From Comamonadaceae bacterium (GTDB taxonomy: Bacteria; Pseudomonadota; Gammaproteobacteria; Burkholderiales; Burkholderiaceae_C): a stretch of DNA of 9,024 nt. The notes beneath the pieces were generated by a model. It was not told the origin of the DNA, searched no databases, and saw only the letters and a list, made by a program, of their open reading frames with translations. Shown here piece after piece: positions 1 to 6,451 of the stretch (positions within the stretch are counted from its first letter, which is position 1; every line of letters starts with the position of its first letter). The position numbers were made by a program, and so were the translations under genes. Location: NCBI GenBank assembly GCA_947454695.1, contig CANGMW010000094.1, positions 1 through 9,024 of the forward strand, read 5' to 3'.

Positions 1-359
1 AAACTGTAGTCCGCATCAAAGCAAATCCATTGCGCCCAGTCCTGCGGGTATTGCGCTTTGATGTCGGCCACGCGCAAACCATCGACCACACCAAACGATT
101 GCTCACGAAGGTCCGCATGCGGTATGGGCGTCAAAGTCTGCGCGTTCGGGTGGTGTTCGACCACGGGTTGGGCAGTCTGGCAGGCACGCTGCAGGTCGCT
201 GCAGAACAACGCGTCCACCGTCTCCGAGGCCAGACGCAGTCCCACCCGGCGGGCCTGTTCATGGCCGATGTCGTTCAAAGGAAGGTCCACATGACCCTGA
301 AATCGCAGCTCGCGGTTGGCATCCGTCTCGCCGTGACGGATGAGCAGCAGCTCGGTCAT
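1..359 (-). CDS. Histidine phosphatase family protein (phosphoglycerate mutase-like), 3' end missing
   Basis: The first 119 residues of a histidine phosphatase; the gene continues past the left edge. The start reads MTELLLIRHGETDAN, with the family's RHGE motif at residues 8-11 and His9 the expected phosphorylated catalytic residue. Arg58 lies in the usual S-x-L-x-R-A context (SDLQRACQTA). Glu86 in LREQSFG is the likely acid/base. The family removes phosphate from small metabolites or phosphoproteins in the cytoplasm; the substrate here (phosphoglycerate, alpha-ribazole phosphate or other) cannot be told. The ATG overlaps the coaD stop in an ATGA (356-359), and no Shine-Dalgarno is visible just upstream, so translation probably depends on ribosomes finishing coaD. 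Fold call is firm; specific function is open. Confidence 0.9.
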   Translation of the reverse strand, partial: MTELLLIRHGETDANRELRFQGHVDLPLNDIGHEQARRVGLRLASETVDALFCSDLQRACQTAQPVVEHHPNAQTLTPIPHADLREQSFGVVDGLRVADIKAQYPQDWAQWICFDADYS

Positions 360-856
360 GTGGTTTGGGCGCGGTACTTGGCAAGCAATTGTTTTTCGAC
401 CCAAGGGTCCACATACTTGCTGACCTCGCCACCGAGCAGGGTGATTTCGCGCACATAGGTGCTGGAGACATGCAAGTACTGGTCGCTGGGCGTGAGGAAT
501 ATGGTTTCCACATCGGCCATCAGGCTGCGGTTCATGCCGGCGAGCTGGAACTCGTAGTCAAAGTCGGTGGCTGAACGCAGACCGCGCACCATGACCTGCG
601 CGCCGTGGGCGCGCACAAAGTCGCGCATCAAGCCTGAAAAACTCTGCACCGACACATTGGCGAAGGGCTGAATTTGGGCCTGAACCATTTGCATGCGCTC
701 GTCGAGCGTGAACATCGTGCCTTTTTTGTGCACGCCCGCAGCCACCACCACGATGAGTTGGTCAAACAAGCCAGCTGCGCGACGCACCAGATCCACATGG
801 CCCAGCGTCATCGGGTCGAACGTACCGGGGTAAACAGCGGTCACAGGGGTGGTCAT
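356..856 (-). CDS. coaD: Phosphopantetheine adenylyltransferase (PPAT)
   Basis: CoaD catalyses the fourth step of coenzyme A synthesis: 4'-phosphopantetheine plus ATP gives dephospho-CoA and pyrophosphate, in the cytoplasm. The 166-residue length is typical. The nucleotidyltransferase signature is intact: GTFDPMTLGH at residues 11-20, with T17-x-G-H20 as the (H/T)xGH motif that binds ATP phosphates. Further family landmarks are Lys44 in the HKKG loop, VRGLR at 89-93 followed by TDFDYE, and VSSTYVRE at 129-136. The ATG at 856 has a strong Shine-Dalgarno 8 bases upstream. The gene lies 23 bp after rsmD, a pairing common in bacteria, and its stop overlaps the start of the phosphatase gene. Nothing looks broken; this is an ordinary essential gene. 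Confidence 0.98.
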   Translation of the reverse strand: MTTPVTAVYPGTFDPMTLGHVDLVRRAAGLFDQLIVVVAAGVHKKGTMFTLDERMQMVQAQIQPFANVSVQSFSGLMRDFVRAHGAQVMVRGLRSATDFDYEFQLAGMNRSLMADVETIFLTPSDQYLHVSSTYVREITLLGGEVSKYVDPWVEKQLLAKYRAQTT

Positions 857-864
857 GTCTTGGG

Positions 865-872
865 CTCCTCTT
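865..872 (-). promoter_or_regulatory. Strong ribosome binding site for coaD
   Basis: On the minus strand this reads AAGAGGAG, ending 8 bases before the coaD ATG. It supports the start at 856 and suggests coaD initiates independently of rsmD despite the 23-bp gap. A short direct repeat (CCCAAG) flanks the core on both sides. Confidence 0.75.
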
Positions 873-879
873 GGGCGGA

Positions 880-1467
880 TTATGCAGCGCGCTTGAGCAA
901 GTGCGCGTGCACCGCACCGGCTTTGAGGTGACGGTGCACCTGCAAGCCCCAGGGTGCGAGCAGCGCATCGGTCCAGGCTTTGGGTGCTTCCAGGTAGATC
1001 AGGCCCTCATCGCGCAAGACACGAACCGCCGCTTTGAGCGCCGGCTCGTACAAGGGCGCGTCAAACGGCGGGTCCAGAAACACCAGCGACATGCTGGCCG
1101 GGGCGAGTTGCTGCAAAGCGATTTGACCGTCGCCCCGAATGATCTGCACCCCATGGGCTTTCAGGCGGTCTTGGCTGGTTTTGAGTTGCTGAACCAGCGC
1201 CGGGTCTTGCTCCACCATGCGCACTTCGGTGGCACCCCGGGAAGCTGCTTCAAAGCCCAAAGCGCCGGTACCTGCAAACACATCGATGCAATGCCAGCCG
1301 GTGAGGTCCTGGCCCAGCCAGTTGAACAAGGTCTCGCGCACGCGGTCCGGGGTGGGCCGCAAGCCCGGCTTGTTGGCCACCGGTAACTTGGTGCGCTTCC
1401 ACAGGCCACCGATGATGCGCACTTCGCCAGCAGGGGCGTGTGCGTGGCGGGGTCCGGGTTTTTTCAT
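880..1467 (-). CDS. rsmD: 16S rRNA (guanine(966)-N(2))-methyltransferase
   Basis: RsmD methylates N2 of G966 in 16S rRNA during small-subunit assembly, using S-adenosylmethionine. The 195-residue protein has the family's conserved N-terminal block: RIIGGLWKRTKLPV, then LRPTPDRVRETLFNWL (residues 36-51). The SAM-binding motif I is DVFAGTG at 62-68, an acidic residue follows strand 2 (Glu86), and the catalytic (D/N)PPF motif is DPPF at 132-135. The start overlaps the stop of the preceding M16 gene by 4 bases (ATGA, 1464-1467). A GGAG at 1475-1478, 7 bases upstream inside that gene, serves as ribosome binding site. The first 14 residues (basic, His/Ala-rich) are a poorly conserved extension. Intact. 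Confidence 0.97.
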   Translation of the reverse strand: MKKPGPRHAHAPAGEVRIIGGLWKRTKLPVANKPGLRPTPDRVRETLFNWLGQDLTGWHCIDVFAGTGALGFEAASRGATEVRMVEQDPALVQQLKTSQDRLKAHGVQIIRGDGQIALQQLAPASMSLVFLDPPFDAPLYEPALKAAVRVLRDEGLIYLEAPKAWTDALLAPWGLQVHRHLKAGAVHAHLLKRAA

Positions 1468-2813
1468 TGGCCTGCTCCGACCACGACGGTGACCATGCGA
1501 TCAGCTTGCAACTTGCGCTGAAACGCCGCGCGGATATCGCCTACTGTGAGGCGTTCTACCTGTTGCGTCCAGCTGTCCAAGTACGACAAAGGCAAACCAT
1601 TCCATGCAATATTGGACACGTTGTCCAGCAGCTTGCGGTTGCTGTCGATGCGCAAGGCAAACCCGCCGATCAAAAAATCTTTGGCCGCTTTGAGCTCTGC
1701 CTTGGTCGGGCCTTTGTCAATAAACTGTCGCAGCACCTGGCGGGACACATCAATCGCCTGCTGCGCCTGATCGGGGCGTGTCTGCAAGCCGATGGTGAAC
1801 GCGCCCGCATGCAGGCCCGGTGCAAAGTAGCTGTACACGCTGTAGCTCAAGCCGCGTTTTTCGCGCACTTCTTCGGTCAGGCGCGAGACAAAACCACCGC
1901 CGCCCAAAATGTAGTTGCCCACCGTCAGCGCAAAGTAGTCCGGGTCGTCGCGCTTGAAGCCGGGCTGGCCGATCAGCACTTGTGCTTGCGCCGCCTCAAA
2001 GGGCACACGCACTTCCAGCGGCGCCTTCAAGGGGGCCACTTCGGGCACCGGTGGCAGTGCTTGGCAGGCCGCGGCACTCGGGCTGGCTGCACGCTTGGCA
2101 AAGAGTTGGGTCACCAGCGCATCCGCCTGCGCGCGGTTGATCGCCCCCACCAAGCTGACCTTGGCGCGACACGGCCAAACGGTGCGCTCATGCAGTGCTT
2201 GCAGGTCGGCCGTGCTGATGCGCTCCAGCGTGGCTTCGGTCACCTCAAAGCCGTAGGGGTGCTCGCCATACACCGCCCGGTCAAACGCCCGGCTGGCCTG
2301 CGTGCCGGGCCGCGTGTTGGCCTCCCGCAAACTGGCTTGGATGCGCGCGCGTTCGCGTGCCAACACCTCGGGCGCGTAGCTGGGCTGGCCCAGCTGACGG
2401 GCTGCGAGTTGAACGGCTTTCTCCAGCAGATCAGGGTAGGTGAGCGTGCGCAGCGAAAAACTCATGCGGTCGTTGCCGGCACCGCCACCAAACGAGGCGC
2501 CCAAATCGGCCCAGGCTTGGTTCATTGCGTTTTCATCCAGCGCCGGCAAGGCGCCATCGGCGCGCACGCCCTTGGACGTCAAGGCGGCAGTGAGTGAGGC
2601 CAGACCCGCCTGCGCAGCCGGGTCACGACGGTCACCCGCGTCAAAGTCGATCTGCACATCCAACATCGGAATGGCCGGACTTTCGACCAGGAAAATCTGT
2701 GCGCCCGAGGCCTGCGTCCAATGCTGGATGGGAATGCCGGCCCAGGCAGCGGGCAACACCGCGCCCACAAGCACCAGGGCCGTGCTGAGTTGTCGAAACA
2801 TGGAAGTGAACAT
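1464..2813 (-). CDS. M16 family peptidase-like protein, non-catalytic subunit, periplasmic
   Basis: A 449-residue M16 (insulinase/processing-peptidase) family protein with an N-terminal signal peptide: a hydrophobic run at residues 9-22 and likely cleavage after AWA25. The region aligning with the zinc motif reads GLASLTAAL (about 70-78), so Ser73, Ala76 and Ala77 replace the two His and the Glu of HxxEH; it cannot bind zinc in the usual way. The second half keeps a glycine-rich stretch, NYILGGGGF (300-308), then Arg317 and Tyr324 (R-x6-Y), matching the Arg/Tyr pair that binds substrate backbone in M16 enzymes. This is the pattern of the inactive but required partner in heterodimeric M16B peptidases. 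It starts 15 bp after the catalytic M16 gene. The ribosome binding site is weak; an in-frame ATG four codons later is an alternative start. Confidence 0.93.
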   Translation of the reverse strand: MFTSMFRQLSTALVLVGAVLPAAWAGIPIQHWTQASGAQIFLVESPAIPMLDVQIDFDAGDRRDPAAQAGLASLTAALTSKGVRADGALPALDENAMNQAWADLGASFGGGAGNDRMSFSLRTLTYPDLLEKAVQLAARQLGQPSYAPEVLARERARIQASLREANTRPGTQASRAFDRAVYGEHPYGFEVTEATLERISTADLQALHERTVWPCRAKVSLVGAINRAQADALVTQLFAKRAASPSAAACQALPPVPEVAPLKAPLEVRVPFEAAQAQVLIGQPGFKRDDPDYFALTVGNYILGGGGFVSRLTEEVREKRGLSYSVYSYFAPGLHAGAFTIGLQTRPDQAQQAIDVSRQVLRQFIDKGPTKAELKAAKDFLIGGFALRIDSNRKLLDNVSNIAWNGLPLSYLDSWTQQVERLTVGDIRAAFQRKLQADRMVTVVVGAGQ

Positions 2814-2828
2814 GGCGTGACTTGATGA

Positions 2829-4223
2829 TTAGTGGCGCGCGCCAGCAGGGGCTTTGCGCGGTTTGCGGGCGCTGTCCACCGGCTGGGGCAGCAAGACGCC
2901 CACCGTGAGCTGATCGTCGGAAAAATACTTGGCCGCTACCGCTTGCACCTGTTCAGCGGTGACCGCGCGCAACTGCTCGATCAATCGCGCGTCCGCGTCC
3001 AGCGGCAAGCCTTCCACCCAGTTGCTGCCCAGCTCGCGCGCCTGGTTGAACACCGAGTCGAGCTTGTAGACCTCGCTGGCCACCCACTGAGTTTTGACCC
3101 GCTGCAGTTCTTCCTGCGACACCCCCTCTTTAGCGACCAGCGCCACCTGCTCGCGCAAAGCGGCTTGCACTTGCGCCGTGGTCTTGCCCTTGGCGGGCAC
3201 GCCGTCCAGGATGAACAACTGCGGGCCGCGGCCACTGAAGCCAAAACTCGCACCGGCACCGTCGGCCACCGGGTCGGTACCGCGGGTGAGCGCGCGGTCC
3301 AGCCGGGCACCGGGGTAACCGTCGAGCACGGCGGCCAGTACCACCAGGGCCAGGGCGTCCTGATCATCGGGCGCGTTGGCCTTGACCGACTGAAGCGAGG
3401 GCGCGCGGTAGGCCATCACCAGATAGTCCTGTTCGGCCGGCGCTTTGAATTCCACCCGACGCTGACCCTGCTGAGCCGGTTCGGTGCGCGGCTTGCGCTC
3501 GGGTAAGGCGCGGGCAGGAATGCCGCCGTAATACTGCTGGGCCCACTTCAACACTTGTTGAGGGTTCACATCGCCGGCCACCACCACCGCCGCGTTGGCC
3601 GGGGTGTACCAGCGCCGGTAAAAGTCGCGGGCATCCTGCGGTTTCATGGATTCGAGATCGCTCATCCAGCCCACCACCGGACGGCGGTAGGGCGAGGCGG
3701 TGAACACCGTGGCGTTGAGCGCTTCCATGAGTTGCGCGCGCGGCTTGTCTTCGGTGCGCATGCGCCGCTCTTCTTTGACCACTTCGAGCTCTTTACGGAA
3801 CTCTTCATCCGACCAACGGTTGTTAGCAAAGCGGTCCGCCTCCAGTTGCATCACCTCGGGCAGGCGATGGGCGGGGATTTGCTGGTAGTAACCGGTGTAG
3901 TCCAAGTTGGTGAAGGCGTTTTCACGCCCGCCCAAAGCGGCAACCCGGCGCGAGAACTCGCCCGGCTTCAAGCGGCGGGTGCCTTTGAACAGCATGTGTT
4001 CCAGCACATGGGCCACGCCCGTGGTGCCATCGACCTCGTCCATAGCGCCCACGCGCACCCACAGCATGTGCACCGCGGTGGGAGCACGGTGATCGGGTTG
4101 GACGATGAGCGTCATGCCGTTGCGCAGGGTGAACTGCTGCGCGGGCGTGGTGTCAGCGGCCTGTGCCAAGCCGCAGCTCAGGACGCTCCAGAGGGCCAAA
4201 AGTAAGTGGGGTAGACGTTTCAT
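2829..4223 (-). CDS. M16 family zinc metallopeptidase, catalytic subunit, periplasmic
   Basis: A 464-residue M16 peptidase. The zinc motif HVLEH is at residues 72-76, in the context GVAHVLEHMLFKGT, with Glu75 the general base and His72/His76 ligands. The third ligand is Glu151 or Glu152 in EVVKEERRM, about 75 residues on, as expected. NAFTNLDYTGYY (102-113) is also typical. The N-terminus has a signal peptide (KR, hydrophobic 7-19, cleavage near AQA22). Cys17 sits in a poor lipobox, so a lipoprotein is possible but less likely. The second half lacks the R-x6-Y pair, which the next gene supplies. I chose the ATG at 4223; a GTG three codons upstream (4232) is in frame but gives a worse signal peptide and lies in the inverted repeat. 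First gene of the minus-strand operon, divergent from ftsY. Substrate unknown. Confidence 0.95.
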   Translation of the reverse strand: MKRLPHLLLALWSVLSCGLAQAADTTPAQQFTLRNGMTLIVQPDHRAPTAVHMLWVRVGAMDEVDGTTGVAHVLEHMLFKGTRRLKPGEFSRRVAALGGRENAFTNLDYTGYYQQIPAHRLPEVMQLEADRFANNRWSDEEFRKELEVVKEERRMRTEDKPRAQLMEALNATVFTASPYRRPVVGWMSDLESMKPQDARDFYRRWYTPANAAVVVAGDVNPQQVLKWAQQYYGGIPARALPERKPRTEPAQQGQRRVEFKAPAEQDYLVMAYRAPSLQSVKANAPDDQDALALVVLAAVLDGYPGARLDRALTRGTDPVADGAGASFGFSGRGPQLFILDGVPAKGKTTAQVQAALREQVALVAKEGVSQEELQRVKTQWVASEVYKLDSVFNQARELGSNWVEGLPLDADARLIEQLRAVTAEQVQAVAAKYFSDDQLTVGVLLPQPVDSARKPRKAPAGARH

Positions 4224-4240
4224 AGAATGCACTCATTCTA
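4223..4240. promoter_or_regulatory. Perfect 7-bp inverted repeat in the ftsY / M16 divergent spacer
   Basis: TAGAATG (4223-4229), four bases CACT, then CATTCTA (4234-4240). The arms are exact reverse complements, so TAGAAT, 5 of 6 with the sigma-70 -10 consensus, is read on both strands, facing outward to ftsY and to the M16 operon. No well-spaced -35 was found for either. It occupies most of the 29 bp between the two start codons and overlaps the first base pair of the M16 ATG. It could be an operator, a pair of overlapping -10 elements, or chance. Confidence 0.4.
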
Positions 4241-4252
4241 AGAACGAATGCC

Positions 4253-5242
4253 ATGTTCAGCTTTTTCAAGAAAAAATCACCTACTGACGCTGCCGCTACT
4301 ACCGCGCAGACCGCCGCCGACGAACATCCGCGCGCGCCCGAAGAACGCGCCGGCTGGCTGGGCAAACTGCGCCAGGGCTTGCGCAAGACCGGTGCGGGCA
4401 TTGCCACCGTGTTCACCGGCACGCGCATTGACGAGCAGCTCTACGAAGACCTCGAGTCGGCGCTGCTGATGGCCGATGCCGGCGTGAAAGCCACCGAGTT
4501 TTTGCTCGATGACCTCAAGCGCCGGGTGAAAGAAAGCAAAACCACCGAGCCCGCGCAGGTCAAGGCCTTGCTGCAAGCCGCCTTGAGCGACCTGCTGGCG
4601 CCTTTGCAAAAGCAACTCTTGGTGGGCGAACACCAACCCACCGTGATCATGGTCGCCGGCGTCAATGGCGCGGGCAAAACCACCTCCATCGGTAAGCTCA
4701 CCCACCACCTGAGCAGCCAAGGCGCCAGCGTGCTACTGGCCGCGGCCGACACCTTTCGCGCCGCTGCGCGCGAGCAGCTGGTGGTCTGGGCGGATCGCAA
4801 CACGGTGGAGATCGTCAGCCAGGAAGGCGGCGACCCCGCCGCCGTGTGTTTTGATGCGGTGAGCGCGGGCAAAGCGCGCGGCAAAGACGTGGTGCTGGTG
4901 GACACGGCCGGCCGCCTGCCCACCCAGCTGCACCTGATGGAAGAGCTGCGCAAGATCAAGCGCGTGGTGCAAAAAGCCGACGCCAGCGCACCGCACGAGG
5001 TGCTGCTGGTGATTGATGGCAACACCGGCCAGAACGCCTTGGCGCAAGTGCGCGCCTTTGACGACGCGTTAGGCCTGACCGGTCTGATCGTTACCAAGCT
5101 GGACGGCACGGCCAAAGGCGGCGTGCTCGCGGCCATCGCCCGCGAGCGGCCGGTGCCGGTGTACTTCATCGGCGTGGGCGAGCAACTCGAAGAGCTGGAG
5201 ACCTTCAACGCGCAGGAATTTGCGCAGGCCTTGCTCGGTTGA
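4253..5242 (+). CDS. ftsY: Signal recognition particle receptor FtsY
   Basis: FtsY is the SRP receptor GTPase: it docks with the Ffh/4.5S RNA/ribosome complex at the inner membrane and hands nascent membrane proteins to SecYEG. This 329-residue copy has the NG core: a helical N domain from about residue 35, then the GTPase. G1 is GVNGAGKTT (136-144), G3 is DTAGRL (217-222), and the guanine-specificity motif TKLD is at 281-284, followed by GTAKGG. DTFRAAAREQL is the SRP-GTPase insertion region. The N-terminal A domain is only about 30 residues, far shorter than in E. coli, and begins MFSFFKKK, a hydrophobic-basic membrane-targeting start. The ribosome binding site is weak. It is divergent from the M16 operon; ftsE/ftsX, which often follow, are replaced by convergent selD. 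Confidence 0.98.
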   Translation: MFSFFKKKSPTDAAATTAQTAADEHPRAPEERAGWLGKLRQGLRKTGAGIATVFTGTRIDEQLYEDLESALLMADAGVKATEFLLDDLKRRVKESKTTEPAQVKALLQAALSDLLAPLQKQLLVGEHQPTVIMVAGVNGAGKTTSIGKLTHHLSSQGASVLLAAADTFRAAAREQLVVWADRNTVEIVSQEGGDPAAVCFDAVSAGKARGKDVVLVDTAGRLPTQLHLMEELRKIKRVVQKADASAPHEVLLVIDGNTGQNALAQVRAFDDALGLTGLIVTKLDGTAKGGVLAAIARERPVPVYFIGVGEQLEELETFNAQEFAQALLG

Positions 5243-5265
5243 ACTGATTCCAGGCCGCTTGAGGC

Positions 5266-6336
5266 CTAAGCACGCACCTCGAGCGAGGGCTGGCTCTCTG
5301 CCTTGGCCACGATGCCGCCGACCTCAGCCGCCGCAGCAAAACCATGGCGATGAAATACCGCCAGCACGGCGTCCACTGCATCGGGCGCACAGGCCACCAG
5401 CAAACCGCCACTGGTTTGCGGGTCGGAGAGCAAGGCCTGGGCTTGCGCGTCCAAGCCCTCGTGCAACACGACATCTTGTCCGTACCCGGCCCAGTTGCGC
5501 CCTGAGGCTCCAGTCACCAGGCCTTGGGCAGCCAAGGCTTTGACACCCGCCAGCAAAGGCACCCGGGACCAGTCGAGCTGCACACGGCAATCTGCACCGC
5601 GCGCCATCTCCAGCGCATGACCCGCCAGACCAAAGCCGGTCACATCGGTGAGGGCATGCACGCCCGCCAAGGCGGCGAGCTCCGGGCCGGGCGTGTTGAG
5701 CTTGGTCGTCGTCTCGATCATCAAGGCATAGCCGGCGGCGTCGAGCTGGTCTTTTTTGAGTGCGGCAGACATCACGCCCACGCCCAAAGGTTTACCAAGA
5801 ATCAGGCGATCGCCCACGCGGGCATCGGCATTGCGCTTCACGCGCTTGGGATGCACCAGCCCGAGCGCCACCAGTCCGTAAATCGGCTCGACCGAATCAA
5901 TGGTGTGGCCCCCGGCGATGGGAATGCCGGCCGCGCGACAGACCGACTCGCCTCCGGCCAGGATTTTGCCGATGGTGTCGGTCGACAAAACACTGATGGG
6001 CATGCCCACCAAGGCCAGCGCCATGATGGGTGTGCCGCCCATGGCGTACACATCGGAGATGGCGTTGGTGGCGGCGATGCGCCCGAAGTCGAACGGGTCA
6101 TCCACGATGGGCATGAAAAAGTCGGTGGTGGCGATCAGCGCCTGCTCGTCATTGAGCTGGTAAACCGCCGCGTCGTCCGAGGTCTCGATGCCCACCAGCA
6201 ACTGGGGCGGCACTGGCAGACCCCGGTTGTTTTTCAGGATTTCCGACAGCACGCCGGGGGCGATCTTGCAGCCGCAGCCGCCGCCATGGGAGAGTGAGCT
6301 CAGGCGGGGTTCTTGGGGGATGTGGGTAGCGGTCAT
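5266..6336 (-). CDS. selD: Selenide, water dikinase (selenophosphate synthetase)
   Basis: SelD makes selenophosphate from selenide and ATP, the selenium donor for selenocysteine and for 2-selenouridine in tRNA. With the ATG at 6336 the protein has 356 residues, close to the family norm. The N-terminal segment SHGGGCGCKI holds the catalytic Cys21 and Cys23 just before Lys24; both cysteines are TGC codons, so this is the Cys and not the Sec form. Other conserved blocks are DDAAVY, TTDFFMPIVDDPFDFGRIAATNAISD split over about residues 70-95, GGHTID, DVTGFGLAGH and DPQTSGGL. In-frame ATGs at 6360 and 6426 would add 8 or 30 unconserved residues; AAGG lies 10 bases before 6360, so that start is possible. 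Its stop lies 23 bp from that of ftsY. No selA, selB or mnmH is in view. Confidence 0.97.
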   Translation of the reverse strand: MTATHIPQEPRLSSLSHGGGCGCKIAPGVLSEILKNNRGLPVPPQLLVGIETSDDAAVYQLNDEQALIATTDFFMPIVDDPFDFGRIAATNAISDVYAMGGTPIMALALVGMPISVLSTDTIGKILAGGESVCRAAGIPIAGGHTIDSVEPIYGLVALGLVHPKRVKRNADARVGDRLILGKPLGVGVMSAALKKDQLDAAGYALMIETTTKLNTPGPELAALAGVHALTDVTGFGLAGHALEMARGADCRVQLDWSRVPLLAGVKALAAQGLVTGASGRNWAGYGQDVVLHEGLDAQAQALLSDPQTSGGLLVACAPDAVDAVLAVFHRHGFAAAAEVGGIVAKAESQPSLEVRA

Positions 6337-6451
6337 GGTGATTGAAGGTATGTCCTGCATTGTGCCAGCGCCTTGGGTGAATCTACGGATGGCAGCACTG
6401 CGCAGCCGGTGCGAGAATGTGGGCACTTACAAAAATGACGAGGAGACGCCC
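6337..6451. promoter_or_regulatory. Divergent intergenic region between selD and the DUF962 gene
   Basis: About 115 bp, the longest gap in the window. It must hold the plus-strand promoter for the DUF962 gene and probably the minus-strand selD promoter. I see no consensus sigma-70 pair. The nearest plus-strand candidate is an extended -10-like TGCGAGAAT at 6410-6418 without a convincing -35. If selD starts at 6360 or 6426, part of this stretch is coding. Confidence 0.4.
6440..6446 (+). promoter_or_regulatory. Ribosome binding site that fixes the DUF962 start
   Basis: GAGGAGA, five bases before the ATG at 6452. It is the best Shine-Dalgarno on the plus strand here and argues against any start farther upstream in the same open frame, which runs back to 6188 through the antisense of selD. 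Confidence 0.8.

Noticed and set aside
859..877. Short direct repeat TTGGGC-TCCTC-TTGGGC before coaD
   Set aside because: Six-base repeats around a Shine-Dalgarno core in a 23-bp gap are easily chance; no third copy was seen.
1440..2597. Open frame of 385 codons on the plus strand, antisense to the non-catalytic M16 gene
   Set aside because: It shadows a clear family member, shows no recognisable domain and has no ribosome binding site; a by-product of high GC at third positions.
5252..5267. AGGCC / GGCCT hairpin between the ftsY and selD stops, as a bidirectional terminator
   Set aside because: The stem is only 5 bp with a 6-base loop, there is no T tract on either strand, and it overlaps the selD stop codon. 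It could still slow polymerase, but I would not annotate it.
6271..6279. Possible selenocysteine (in-frame TGA) in selD
   Set aside because: Both catalytic-site codons are TGC on the minus strand, so the enzyme is the ordinary Cys form.
5524..6297. Open frame of 257 codons on the plus strand, antisense to selD
   Set aside because: selD is conserved throughout on the other strand; the antisense product is Gly/His/Arg-rich with no motif.
6188..6451. Upstream extension of the DUF962 gene by 88 codons
   Set aside because: The extension is antisense to selD and its promoter region; a strong Shine-Dalgarno sits right before the ATG at 6452, and the family starts there.
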